Source: Gammaproteobacteria bacterium (GTDB lineage Bacteria > Pseudomonadota > Gammaproteobacteria > DSM-16500). From it: a stretch of DNA of 64,000 nt. Under the pieces are notes generated by a model. It ran no database searches, was not told the DNA's origin, and saw nothing but the letters and a program-made list of their open reading frames with translations. How positions within the stretch are numbered: the first letter of the stretch is position 1; each line of letters opens with the position of its first letter. A program made the position numbers and the translations under genes. The DNA lies in the NCBI GenBank assembly GCA_031291255.1, contig JARLJN010000052.1:1-64000 (forward strand), given 5' to 3'. Below are positions 44,246 through 52,158 of this stretch, in pieces.

Positions 44246-45988
44246 CTAAACTAACTGATAACGTGTTTCTGCCAATACATACAACGGCCGCCACACTAAA
44301 CGATTAAACACCAAGACCAGTAAACACATCATCCCTATGCCTAAAGCAATATGGAGGAAATCACCTGCAGCAGTATATTGAGAAATATACGCGCCCAAAC
44401 CTGTCGCAACAAGTTTCTTATCACCCCAGCTCACGACTTCAGCCACTATGCTTGCGTTCCATGCACCGCCGACTGCGGTAATAGCACCGGTAATGTAATA
44501 AGGGAATATCCCCGGCAAAATCAATCTGCGCCACCGCAGCCAATAATTTACACCGAGGTTGTCAGCAACCTGCAGCAAATCTTTGGGCAGCACTGAAGCC
44601 CCTGCAATCACGTTAAAAAGCACGTACCATTGTGTGCCTAATATCATTAAAGGCGTGAGCCATATATTCACATTCAAATGAAAACGAATAATACCGATCA
44701 CGAATAAAGGATAAAATAAATTAGCGGGAAACGCTGCGAGAAACTGTGCAATAGGCTGTACATACTCTGCCACCCTTGGTCTTAATCCAACCCATACACC
44801 TACAGGCACCCAAATTAAAGAAACTAAAACAATTAATACAAAAACCCGAAACGCCGTAATCATACCCAATTCAAACACCTGCAAGATCGCTGACAGGGGG
44901 ATCATACGAAAAATAAAATCGCCTAAAAAAACTAATGCACTTATCAATACAACGGCCAAAATAATATTCCAAGCATAGGCTATAACGACTTCGTTTCTCT
45001 GCTTGCGAACTATATAACTATAGGTAACGGGTTTAGATCTCAAAATAGAAATATTGACAAAGCTGTCAAACAACCGCGTGAGCTTGAGTCCAAAATATCG
45101 CAGTAAACGCGTTCTATGCAGCATATCCACTACCCACGAATGCGGCTCTTCTTCTTGTGCAACCTGCTCTGCTTTAAATTTATCTGCCCATGCAATTAAG
45201 GGTCTAAACAAGAGTTGATCGTAAATGATAATTACAATTAACATCGCTAAGATGGCATACCAAATCGCTTTTACATTGGCTGTTTCAATCGCTAACGCAA
45301 TATAAGAACCTATACCGGGTAACAAAATTTCTTGATTTGAAACTGAGACCGCCTCAGATGCCACCACGAAAAACCATCCCGCTGACATAGACATCATCAT
45401 ATTCCATAACAAACCTTGCATGGAAAAGGGAACATCAATACGCCAAAAACGCTGCCACGCAGAAAGATGAAACATGTCAGCGGCTTCTTTTAACTCACTG
45501 GGCACTGAACGCACGGTCTGATAAAAACCTAGCGCCATATTCCAAGCCTGAGAGGTAAAAATAACAAAAATGGCTGCGCATTCAGGTCCCAACATACTCG
45601 AAGGAAAAAGCGCAATGAAACCTACTACAGCAATAGAGAGAAAACCCAAAATAGGCACTGACTGCATGATATCAATCAGTGGAATAATGATGCGCCCAGC
45701 ACGGCGGCTTTTCGCAGCCCAGGTTGCAAAAATAAAAGTAAACAACAAGGAAAAAACCATGGCGATCAACATGCGCAGAACTGTACGCAATGCATAACCT
45801 GGCAAATGGCTAGGCTCTAATGAAATGGGGATCATTTGCCCCAATTGATAAGGGACAGCCATTTGTTTCGCGTTCCATGCGAGCAAGGTAATGACAGTGA
45901 GCGCTAACAATAGAGCCACTATATCCCAGTAGTTGGGATAGAGCCGGCCTTTGTAAACTGTCATAAATGTATTGCGCAAGGAAATCAT
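44246..45988 (-). CDS. ABC transporter permease with two fused membrane domains
   Basis: The 580-residue protein contains two consecutive binding-protein-dependent permease domains (about 40-265 and 340-570). Each has five to six membrane segments and an EAA-like coupling loop (for example ELKEAADMFHLSAWQRFWRI, and DLLQVADNLGVNYWLRWRRL). A single chain thus supplies both halves of the channel. The ATG at 45988 follows GAGG; the frame runs on to 46102, but that extension translates a GC-rich repeat and is rejected. No substrate-binding protein gene is adjacent, so the substrate is unclear. Confidence 0.88.
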   Translation of the reverse strand: MISLRNTFMTVYKGRLYPNYWDIVALLLALTVITLLAWNAKQMAVPYQLGQMIPISLEPSHLPGYALRTVLRMLIAMVFSLLFTFIFATWAAKSRRAGRIIIPLIDIMQSVPILGFLSIAVVGFIALFPSSMLGPECAAIFVIFTSQAWNMALGFYQTVRSVPSELKEAADMFHLSAWQRFWRIDVPFSMQGLLWNMMMSMSAGWFFVVASEAVSVSNQEILLPGIGSYIALAIETANVKAIWYAILAMLIVIIIYDQLLFRPLIAWADKFKAEQVAQEEEPHSWVVDMLHRTRLLRYFGLKLTRLFDSFVNISILRSKPVTYSYIVRKQRNEVVIAYAWNIILAVVLISALVFLGDFIFRMIPLSAILQVFELGMITAFRVFVLIVLVSLIWVPVGVWVGLRPRVAEYVQPIAQFLAAFPANLFYPLFVIGIIRFHLNVNIWLTPLMILGTQWYVLFNVIAGASVLPKDLLQVADNLGVNYWLRWRRLILPGIFPYYITGAITAVGGAWNASIVAEVVSWGDKKLVATGLGAYISQYTAAGDFLHIALGIGMMCLLVLVFNRLVWRPLYVLAETRYQLV

Positions 45989-46019
45989 AGCGCTGCCTCT
46001 ATTATTTTTTAAAATGCCA

Positions 46020-46130
46020 CTTCCCATAAGGACTGGTGAGCGGGGTCCTGTCGCTGCAGGTATCCCACGTGCTCGCAGGCTCCGCGCGTGGGAGCCCTCC
46101 ATTCCGCGCCACCCCGGGAATTTATTGCGC
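46020..46130. repeat. GC-rich palindromic repeat upstream of the ABC operon
   Basis: The segment is much richer in GC than its surroundings. It contains an inverted repeat CCCACGTGCTCGCAGG with CGCGCGTGGG, and a second block CCGCGCCACCCCGGG. It is a different family from the GTAGCCCGGAT elements. It lies between the ABC permease start and the pteridine reductase stop, both on the minus strand, so it could end the transcript of the latter. Confidence 0.6.
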
Positions 46131-46204
46131 CAACTTTATGTTTACAAGCAAAAGCGGGAAAATAGTTGAGGCTATATACACTTATCAACCTCAAAAAGAA
46201 ACCC

Positions 46205-46963
46205 TTAAATCAATAAAGATCGGCCGCCATCCACTGCTAATACCTGACCTGTTACATAATCTGCATCTCGTACTAAATACAAGACTGCTTTGGCTATTTC
46301 ATTTGCTGCACCGGCACGCTGTAATGCGGTACGTTCTATAATTTTTTGTTTTACTTTTTCTGTGAGACTATTCTCACCTTCAGGCCACATGATAGCACCT
46401 GGCGAGACAGCATTCACCCGCACATCAGGACCTAATTCTTTAGCCAACGCCTTGGTCACCATCATGAGCCCAGCTTTTGAAATACAATATATGCTGTAAT
46501 CCCGCATAGGCCGTTCGCCATGTATGTCTGCGATATTCACAATACAACCTTTTTGCATTTTCAAGTAAGGCCTGGCCGCAAGGGATAGAAAGAAAGGAGC
46601 CTTTAAATTACAGCTCATTAAGTCATCCCATTCAGCTACCGTTACCTGACTCAACTCTGTTGTATAAAATTCAGAGGCATTATTAACCAGCACATCTAAG
46701 CTGCCCCATTTGGCTGCCGCCTGAGAAACAAGCTCATTTAAGGCTGTCATCTGAGTTAAATCAGCCTGCAGAAAAATAGCAGAATCACTGCGTTTTTTGT
46801 TTAATTTAGCACTTAAACTTTCAGCTTCTTGCTGAGAGGTATGATAGTGCAAAACGACATTCATGCCAGCTGTATGCAAGGTCTCAGCAATTTCTGCGCC
46901 TATGCGCCTGGCAGCACCCGTTACGAGAGCGACTTTAGTTGCTATAATTTGACGATCTTGCAT
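46205..46963 (-). CDS. Short-chain dehydrogenase, pteridine reductase-like (FolM/PTR1)
   Basis: The 252-residue NADPH-dependent SDR has the cofactor motif VTGAARRIGAEIAE. The TGxxxRxG form with arginine is typical of pteridine reductases and FolM. The catalytic tyrosine and lysine are in YSIYCISKAGLMMVTKALAK, and NNAS follows the second strand. These enzymes reduce dihydropterins or dihydrofolate. This fits the neighbouring PTPS-like gene (48327) and a need to recycle the dihydrofolate that ThyA makes. A general SDR role cannot be excluded. Confidence 0.82.
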   Translation of the reverse strand: MQDRQIIATKVALVTGAARRIGAEIAETLHTAGMNVVLHYHTSQQEAESLSAKLNKKRSDSAIFLQADLTQMTALNELVSQAAAKWGSLDVLVNNASEFYTTELSQVTVAEWDDLMSCNLKAPFFLSLAARPYLKMQKGCIVNIADIHGERPMRDYSIYCISKAGLMMVTKALAKELGPDVRVNAVSPGAIMWPEGENSLTEKVKQKIIERTALQRAGAANEIAKAVLYLVRDADYVTGQVLAVDGGRSLLI

Positions 46964-47008
46964 ACGTCCTCTTCATTCCAATCTAACTTACAGAGATTAT
47001 AACTGCTT

Positions 47009-48175
47009 ATGTCCACTCTACCTACCCCTAGCGCTGATGCATTAGAACATAGCCAAACACTATCAAATCTCATACGCGAAAAAATAACCAAAAACCAGGG
47101 AGCCATTAGTTTTGCGGACTTTATGGAACTTGCCCTTTATGCCCCAGGGCTGGGTTATTACAGCGCTGGTAGCCAAAAATTAGGGGCTAGTGGAGACTTC
47201 ATCACGGCGCCAGAAATTTCCCCTTTATTCGCCCGCTGTATCGCCCATCAATGCCACCCAATTTTAACAGCGCTAGATCATGGAAGCATTCTAGAATTAG
47301 GTGCAGGCACAGGAAAATTTGCGCGTGATTTATTACAAGAACTGTCTCATTTGAATTGTTTACCTGAAAATTATTTTATTTTAGAAGTCAGTGCAGAGTT
47401 ACGTGAGCGACAAAAAATATTTCTTAAAAAAGAATGTATCGATTTTTTTGAACGCATTGTTTGGTTAGATAAATTACCCCATAAAAAAATAAATGGGATC
47501 ATTTTTGCAAACGAAGTCATGGATGCTATGCCCATACATTTCTTTCAAATCATAAAAAATAAAATAATTGAACGTGGTGTAGATTTTGAAAATGATCATT
47601 TCGTTTGGAAAATTATTCCTGAAGATAAAACAAAGATTCATGATCAACTTACTACATTGCAAAATGAATTACATCTACAAGAGGGTTATATTTCTGAAAT
47701 AAATACCTTGTTACCCTCTTGGATAAAATCATTAGAAAACGCTTTAAATAAAGGGGTAATATTATTATTTGATTATGGTTTCGGACGCGCAGAGTATTAC
47801 CATCCAGATCGCAACATGGGCACATTGATGTGTCATTATCAACATCACAGACACAGTGATCCCTTTTTATTTTTAGGTTTGCAAGATATAACTGCTCATG
47901 TTGATTTTACAACTGTTGCTGAAAGTGCAGTGAATGCGAATTTGCAAATCGGAGGATACACAACGCAAGCTGCATTTTTATTAAATTGCGGCATACTCAA
48001 ATTAGCAGAACAACAAACCTTATCTGACGTTGAACATTACAAACAAAATCAAGCCATCAAATTACTCACGTTACCTTCGCAAATGGGTGAACTCATAAAA
48101 GTCATTGCATTAAAAAAGAATATAGATATGCCTTTAAAGGGATTTGCTGAGCATGATAGGCGCAGAGATCTGTAA
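47009..48175 (+). CDS. MidA/NDUFAF7 family (DUF185) SAM-dependent methyltransferase
   Basis: The 388-residue protein opens with the family block ISFADFMELALYAPGLGYYS followed by GASGDFITAPEISPLFARCI, then the SAM site ILELGAGTGKFARDLL. In mitochondria the homologue NDUFAF7 methylates an arginine of complex I; the bacterial target is unknown, though bacterial complex I is a reasonable guess. It diverges from the pteridine reductase-like gene. The ribosome binding site is weak (CAGAG). Confidence 0.92.
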   Translation: MSTLPTPSADALEHSQTLSNLIREKITKNQGAISFADFMELALYAPGLGYYSAGSQKLGASGDFITAPEISPLFARCIAHQCHPILTALDHGSILELGAGTGKFARDLLQELSHLNCLPENYFILEVSAELRERQKIFLKKECIDFFERIVWLDKLPHKKINGIIFANEVMDAMPIHFFQIIKNKIIERGVDFENDHFVWKIIPEDKTKIHDQLTTLQNELHLQEGYISEINTLLPSWIKSLENALNKGVILLFDYGFGRAEYYHPDRNMGTLMCHYQHHRHSDPFLFLGLQDITAHVDFTTVAESAVNANLQIGGYTTQAAFLLNCGILKLAEQQTLSDVEHYKQNQAIKLLTLPSQMGELIKVIALKKNIDMPLKGFAEHDRRRDL

Positions 48176-48204
48176 CTTAAGAAATCATCATTCCTGAAAG
48201 ATGA

Positions 48205-48250
48205 ATTTAATGGTGGATAGCGACCCTCATGGGCCCAACCCACCCTACGA
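48205..48250. repeat. Degenerate GTAGGGTGGGTTGGG repeat
   Basis: The minus strand reads CGTAGGGTGGGTTGGGCCCA followed by TGAGGGTCGCTATCCACC. The GGTGGGTTGGG part recalls the family at 38.5 kb. It has limited self-complementarity. It lies just past the MidA gene. Confidence 0.5.
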
Positions 48251-48326
48251 AATATATAGAAGCATTTACCCCATCCTTTATGTATAATACCCGACCAAAT
48301 CGAATATAAAAGTTGAGGATTAGACC

Positions 48327-48821
48327 GTGTCACGCTTAGCAATCGTTAAATTACATAAAGAAGGACTGAAATTTTCAGCCGGCCACTTTATGCTTCTTTC
48401 CGGCACTCATAGAGAGTCACTGCACGGTCATGACTACCAAGTAAGCGTTACATTTCATACACTTATCAAAAAAAATGGTATGAGTTTTGACTGCCGCGTC
48501 TACAAACAAAAAGTACTGGAAATCTGTCAACAACTTGATTATCGCTTCATACTGCCTGGCGAATCAGAGTATTTACGCCTAGAAGATGCGGGTGACAAAT
48601 GGATAGCTCACTTAGAACTAGAATCTCTCACGTTTTCTAAAAATGATGCTGTAGTCCTTCCTATCTGCAATGCCACGTTAGAAGAATTATCTCACTGGAT
48701 AGTACAACAGCTCAGCCTAAATGCTGCTGCACTGGCCGAAGATAATATTCAAGGAATGATAGTTGAAGTCTACAATGGCCGCGCTGAATCCGCTGCAACT
48801 TGCTGGGGCACATGCTGCTAA
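48327..48821 (+). CDS. 6-pyruvoyltetrahydropterin synthase family, PTPS-III-like
   Basis: The 164-residue protein belongs to the PTPS/QueD family. Zinc ligands are His20 (FSAGHF), His33 and His35 (LHGHDY). Where QueD has Cys-x-x-x-His-Gly-His, this protein has Glu30-Ser-Leu-His-Gly-His and no cysteine. Glu-x-x-His-Gly-His is the mark of PTPS-III enzymes, which make the folate precursor 6-hydroxymethyl-dihydropterin and replace FolB. The protein is also longer than QueD, with an insert around 75-110. GTG start with GAGG upstream. The neighbouring pteridine reductase-like gene supports a folate role. Confidence 0.78.
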   Translation: MSRLAIVKLHKEGLKFSAGHFMLLSGTHRESLHGHDYQVSVTFHTLIKKNGMSFDCRVYKQKVLEICQQLDYRFILPGESEYLRLEDAGDKWIAHLELESLTFSKNDAVVLPICNATLEELSHWIVQQLSLNAAALAEDNIQGMIVEVYNGRAESAATCWGTCC

Positions 48822-48860
48822 CCTTGCGTAGCTGCTTCATGTAGCAGCTACCATGTACTT

Positions 48861-49484
48861 TTAGTAAATTGCCCGTGTGCTCACAATCTTCATATAGTCA
48901 GATTTTTCAGATTTGACAAAAACTGGAATCGCTACTTCAGAAAAAAACAATACAAAATTATCTTCAAATGTTTTATTTTTTAATGAAGAGATTATATCCT
49001 CTGCACGCGCATTTCTGGTTAAATGTGCCTTTCCACAAACAAAATTATCTATCAACATTCCACGCAATGACTGTTCATGTGTACGACTGCTGCGAGACAT
49101 GCTGAAAAAAAAGCTGCATGTTCTTTTATCTGCTTGAGTTTTACCTTCTTTTAAAAATTCCTTTACTCTGCCAATTAAATCATTTTGTGTTTTTGCAGAC
49201 TCGATTAAGCTATATAATTCATTCGCGCGGTTGTAACCGCACACATTTTTTTTATTTACATGCATATACCTCAAAATACAATTTAAAATTGATTTTTGAG
49301 ATGCTTTAAAAGATTCTAATATCACAGCAGCAGCGGAAGAAGTTGCAGACTGACGAGCAGTCGGTTCATGACTATCTTCATAAAAATAATAACCTTGATC
49401 ATTCAAAACAAGGCGCGCTGATGGACTTTCTTCTTCAGAAAGAACGTCTGAGCTAAAATCATCATTCATTTCACCAGATTGCAT
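48861..49484 (-). CDS. Third gene of a tandem effector-like family (short member)
   Basis: The 207-residue product has a short acidic, serine-rich N-terminus and the conserved C-terminal domain shared by the two genes before it: NRANELYSLIESAK, FLKEGKTQADKRTCSFFFSM, SRSSRTHEQSLRGMLIDNFV, then a basic CGKAHLTRNARAEDIISSLK and NKTFEDNF, ending KSDYMKIVSTRAIY. ATG 49484 follows GGAG by 8 bases; a TTG at 49508 is in frame but unlikely. No known family is recognised. It is the last gene of a three-gene operon. Effector status is inferred from tandem duplication with diverged N-termini. Confidence 0.72.
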   Translation of the reverse strand: MQSGEMNDDFSSDVLSEEESPSARLVLNDQGYYFYEDSHEPTARQSATSSAAAVILESFKASQKSILNCILRYMHVNKKNVCGYNRANELYSLIESAKTQNDLIGRVKEFLKEGKTQADKRTCSFFFSMSRSSRTHEQSLRGMLIDNFVCGKAHLTRNARAEDIISSLKNKTFEDNFVLFFSEVAIPVFVKSEKSDYMKIVSTRAIY

Positions 49485-49516
49485 GCTAGTCACTCCAACA
49501 TAATTCAATATATTTT

Positions 49517-50680
49517 CTAATAAATTGCACGTGTGCCTACAATTTTTAAATAATCAGATTTTTCAGATTTGGAAAAAACTGGCATTGTAGGGTTAGAAAA
49601 AGACAATTCAAAATTATCTTTAAATGATTTATTTTTCAATGAAGATAATATAACCTCTGCGCGCTTATTTCTAGTCAGCTGTGGTTTTCCATAAACAAAA
49701 TTATCCATCAACATGCCACGCAAAGAATCTTCATGCGTACCGCTGCTGCGAGACAGACTGGAAAAAAAGCTCCATGCACTTTGATCAACTTGAGTTTTAC
49801 CATCGCACAGAAACTCCATGATGACTTCAGATAATGCAACCGTACTTACAGCCTGATAAACCAAGGTCTTCAATTCAACAGCGCGTTTACGCCCGTAAGT
49901 ATTTGTGTTTAATTTTGCAATATAACTGTCAATTACTTTCAATACATGTGCCGCAACATCTACTACATCATTCTTCGAAACAGGAGTGGAAGATTCATTA
50001 GAAGAAACACTGGGATTTCTCCATGAAGCAGGAGTAGCAGAGTCATAACTGCATGGCGAAGCCGATGTGTTAACCTTCAAATAATAGTAGGCATCTGGCA
50101 CAGCAGCCTTCGCGTGTGCAGACATTACATCAGGAGAATAAACGCTTGGACTCATTCTATCTTCTGATGCATTTTCAAATAAATCTGCCAGACCCAAATC
50201 CGAACCGTCTTCAGAAGCAAAAGCAGATACTGGACTAGGACTTCTATTGCCCTGTGAGCTTGATGAAGCCTGAACTGCAACAACAGGAGATAGAAATGGA
50301 GAGGGTGACAATTTTGGTTCAGATGCGTCACTGGAGATAGAAAATGAATTTAATTGGTCTGATACATTTGCATTAGAGGAAACAATAGATAAATTGGATT
50401 TAGAAATTTTTTCCTGAATACTTTGACACAACATAAACAACATATTTTTTAGGCTTTCTATCTGCACAGATTTGTTTGAATCATTTGATTGCCGGAGAAG
50501 ATTATCAGCAAACATTTGTAACTCATCAACATCATCCTGCATATCTGCAAGATCAATTTGTCTATTTTTACAAATCTCTAACTTAACTTTCAAAAAGTTC
50601 AGTTCTTCTAACGTGTCGAAATGACTTAAATTCATAATCAGCTGCTCAATCGCTGCATATGAAATTCTACTATGTTGCAT
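49517..50680 (-). CDS. Second gene of the tandem effector-like family
   Basis: The 387-residue product has an N-terminal helical part (about 1-100), a long Ser/Ala/Pro-rich linker (about 100-245) that is probably disordered, and the conserved C-terminal domain (about the last 130 residues): TYGRKRAVELKTLVYQA, MEFLCDGKTQVDQSAWSFFS, LSRSSGTHEDSLRGMLMDNF, then VYGKPQLTRNKRAEVILSSL and KSDYLKIVGTRAIY. ATG 50680 is spaced 6 bases from GGAG and is preferred over TTG 50692 and ATG 50686. The three genes follow one another with gaps of about 20-30 bases. Confidence 0.72.
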   Translation of the reverse strand: MQHSRISYAAIEQLIMNLSHFDTLEELNFLKVKLEICKNRQIDLADMQDDVDELQMFADNLLRQSNDSNKSVQIESLKNMLFMLCQSIQEKISKSNLSIVSSNANVSDQLNSFSISSDASEPKLSPSPFLSPVVAVQASSSSQGNRSPSPVSAFASEDGSDLGLADLFENASEDRMSPSVYSPDVMSAHAKAAVPDAYYYLKVNTSASPCSYDSATPASWRNPSVSSNESSTPVSKNDVVDVAAHVLKVIDSYIAKLNTNTYGRKRAVELKTLVYQAVSTVALSEVIMEFLCDGKTQVDQSAWSFFSSLSRSSGTHEDSLRGMLMDNFVYGKPQLTRNKRAEVILSSLKNKSFKDNFELSFSNPTMPVFSKSEKSDYLKIVGTRAIY

Positions 50681-50700
50681 TTTCATCTCCAAACTAATAA

Positions 50701-51780
50701 TTAATACATCGCACGCGTAGTTACCATTTTCATGTATTCAGATTTTTCAGGTTTGGCAATCAACGGAACCCCATCTTCAGAAAATGACAATTCAAAATTA
50801 TCTTTAAATGATTTATTCTTCAACGAAGAAACAATAAGCTCTACACGCTTATTTCTGGGCAATTTTGATTTTCCATAAACAAAATTATCGATCAACATCC
50901 CACGCAAAGAATTAACATCTGTATTACTGCTGCGAGAAAAACTTCTAAAGAAACTACAAAAATGATTATCAATTTCAGTTTTTCCATCTTTTAAAAAATT
51001 CATGATGATTTGATAAAGATCCGCTTCATCTTTGGCAGCCTCGATACTCTCAAGTAATTCATCTGCGCGTTGCTGGCCATAAGTTGTTTTATTTATTTGC
51101 TTATAACCTTCTATCACATCAAATACTTTTTTTTGTGCTTGTAATAAATTAAATTTCTCACCTGCATCTACAAGATCATCTTCATGAACATAATCAATGC
51201 TCGGCTTTTTAAATTTATTCGCCCTAAGTTTTTCAGATGATGCAGCTTGATGGACAAATGTGAAAAACTTAATACCCTCATTTATCTTATAATCTGATGG
51301 TTTTATATAGGGTATATCTATCACCGAATCATCAGTTTCAATATCAGACTCACTATCAACTTCTACCTCACTAGAACTAGAGTCGATATCACTACTTTCT
51401 GAGGATGTTATCGAAGCGATGGAAATAGAAACAGAATCATTATTTGATATTGTTGACGCAGCGTAATTTTGACTTTCAGCTTCAAACTCTTTCATTACAA
51501 GATGAACACGCAATGCAATCTCATAAAATAAATTGTCAAAAGCCGCTTTAGATTGCGCATACATCTTATCTAAAAGAATTTTTTGGAGCTCTTTTAAAAG
51601 CTCTTGCAATTTTTTATTGGAATGAAATTTTTCTTCATTGAATTTTATAGTTACCTGCAAAACACCCAAGTCCTGGATAACGGCAAATGCGTGCTCTTTC
51701 AAGTCCTTACGAGATAAATAAGGCTCGAGCACGTCTTCAATGAATTGATTAATTTCAATTAATATTTCACGAGTTAACAT
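50701..51780 (-). CDS. First gene of the tandem effector-like family
   Basis: The 359-residue product has a helical N-terminal domain (about 1-110) unlike that of its neighbours, a Ser/Glu/Asp-rich acidic linker (about 115-165; SSEVEVDSESDIETDDSV), and the shared C-terminal domain: TYGQQRADELLESIEAAK, MNFLKDGKTEIDNHFCSFFR, SFSRSSNTDVNSLRGMLIDN, then FVYGKSKLPRNKRVELIVSS and KSEYMKMVTTRAMY. GGAG lies 5 bases before the ATG. It heads the operon, about 220 bases from a tRNA-Glu gene. The tail lacks the Glu-rich E-block, so a secretion route is not certain. Confidence 0.74.
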   Translation of the reverse strand: MLTREILIEINQFIEDVLEPYLSRKDLKEHAFAVIQDLGVLQVTIKFNEEKFHSNKKLQELLKELQKILLDKMYAQSKAAFDNLFYEIALRVHLVMKEFEAESQNYAASTISNNDSVSISIASITSSESSDIDSSSSEVEVDSESDIETDDSVIDIPYIKPSDYKINEGIKFFTFVHQAASSEKLRANKFKKPSIDYVHEDDLVDAGEKFNLLQAQKKVFDVIEGYKQINKTTYGQQRADELLESIEAAKDEADLYQIIMNFLKDGKTEIDNHFCSFFRSFSRSSNTDVNSLRGMLIDNFVYGKSKLPRNKRVELIVSSLKNKSFKDNFELSFSEDGVPLIAKPEKSEYMKMVTTRAMY

Positions 51781-51838
51781 TGCTCCGCCCCAGGGAATTC
51801 ATTGACCGTCTTATTCGCCTAACATCCCTGACACGATA

Positions 51839-51854
51839 TGATTAAAATTAATCA
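51839..51854. promoter_or_regulatory. 16-bp palindrome upstream of the tandem family operon
   Basis: TGATTAAAATTAATCA is an inverted repeat (TGATTAA and TTAATCA around a 2-base centre) 59 bases upstream of the first gene's ATG. Its size and symmetry fit a dimeric repressor site, downstream of or overlapping the promoter. In AT-rich DNA this could be chance. Confidence 0.4.
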
Positions 51855-52000
51855 ATTACCGTTATATTGGTATATTGTAACTCGAACTAGCTTAAGAAAG
51901 AAGAACTTTACTAATTAAAGTAATAATGGGTATTTAACGGCAGAAATAGGAATTTGCTAATAAACTTAGCAAGGCGGCTTTATCTAACCCATTGATTTTA

Positions 52001-52076
52001 TGGCGCTCCCTACGGAATTCGAATCCGTGTTACCGCCGTGAGAGGGCGACGTCCTAGGCCACTAGACGAAGGGAGC
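52001..52076 (-). tRNA. tRNA-Glu (anticodon CTC)
   Basis: The minus strand reads GCTCCCTTCGTCTAGTGGCC, a typical bacterial tRNA-Glu 5' half. The acceptor stem GCTCCCT pairs with AGGGAGC, the discriminator is G, and CCA is encoded (52001-52003). The anticodon loop CTCTCAC gives CTC, where the usual bacterial tRNA-Glu has TTC. The T-arm carries TTCGAAT. The 3' end faces the tandem effector-like operon. Confidence 0.95.
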
Positions 52077-52158
52077 AAACGTGTATAGATATAAAGCAAG
52101 AAGAAGTGGTATTATACGCCGATATTTTGTTTTAAGTTAAACATAAACAAACGAGGAC

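Noticed and set aside
45989..46102. 38-codon N-terminal extension of the ABC permease
   Set aside because: It translates the GC-rich repeat; the ATG at 45988 has GAGG upstream and gives a normal start.
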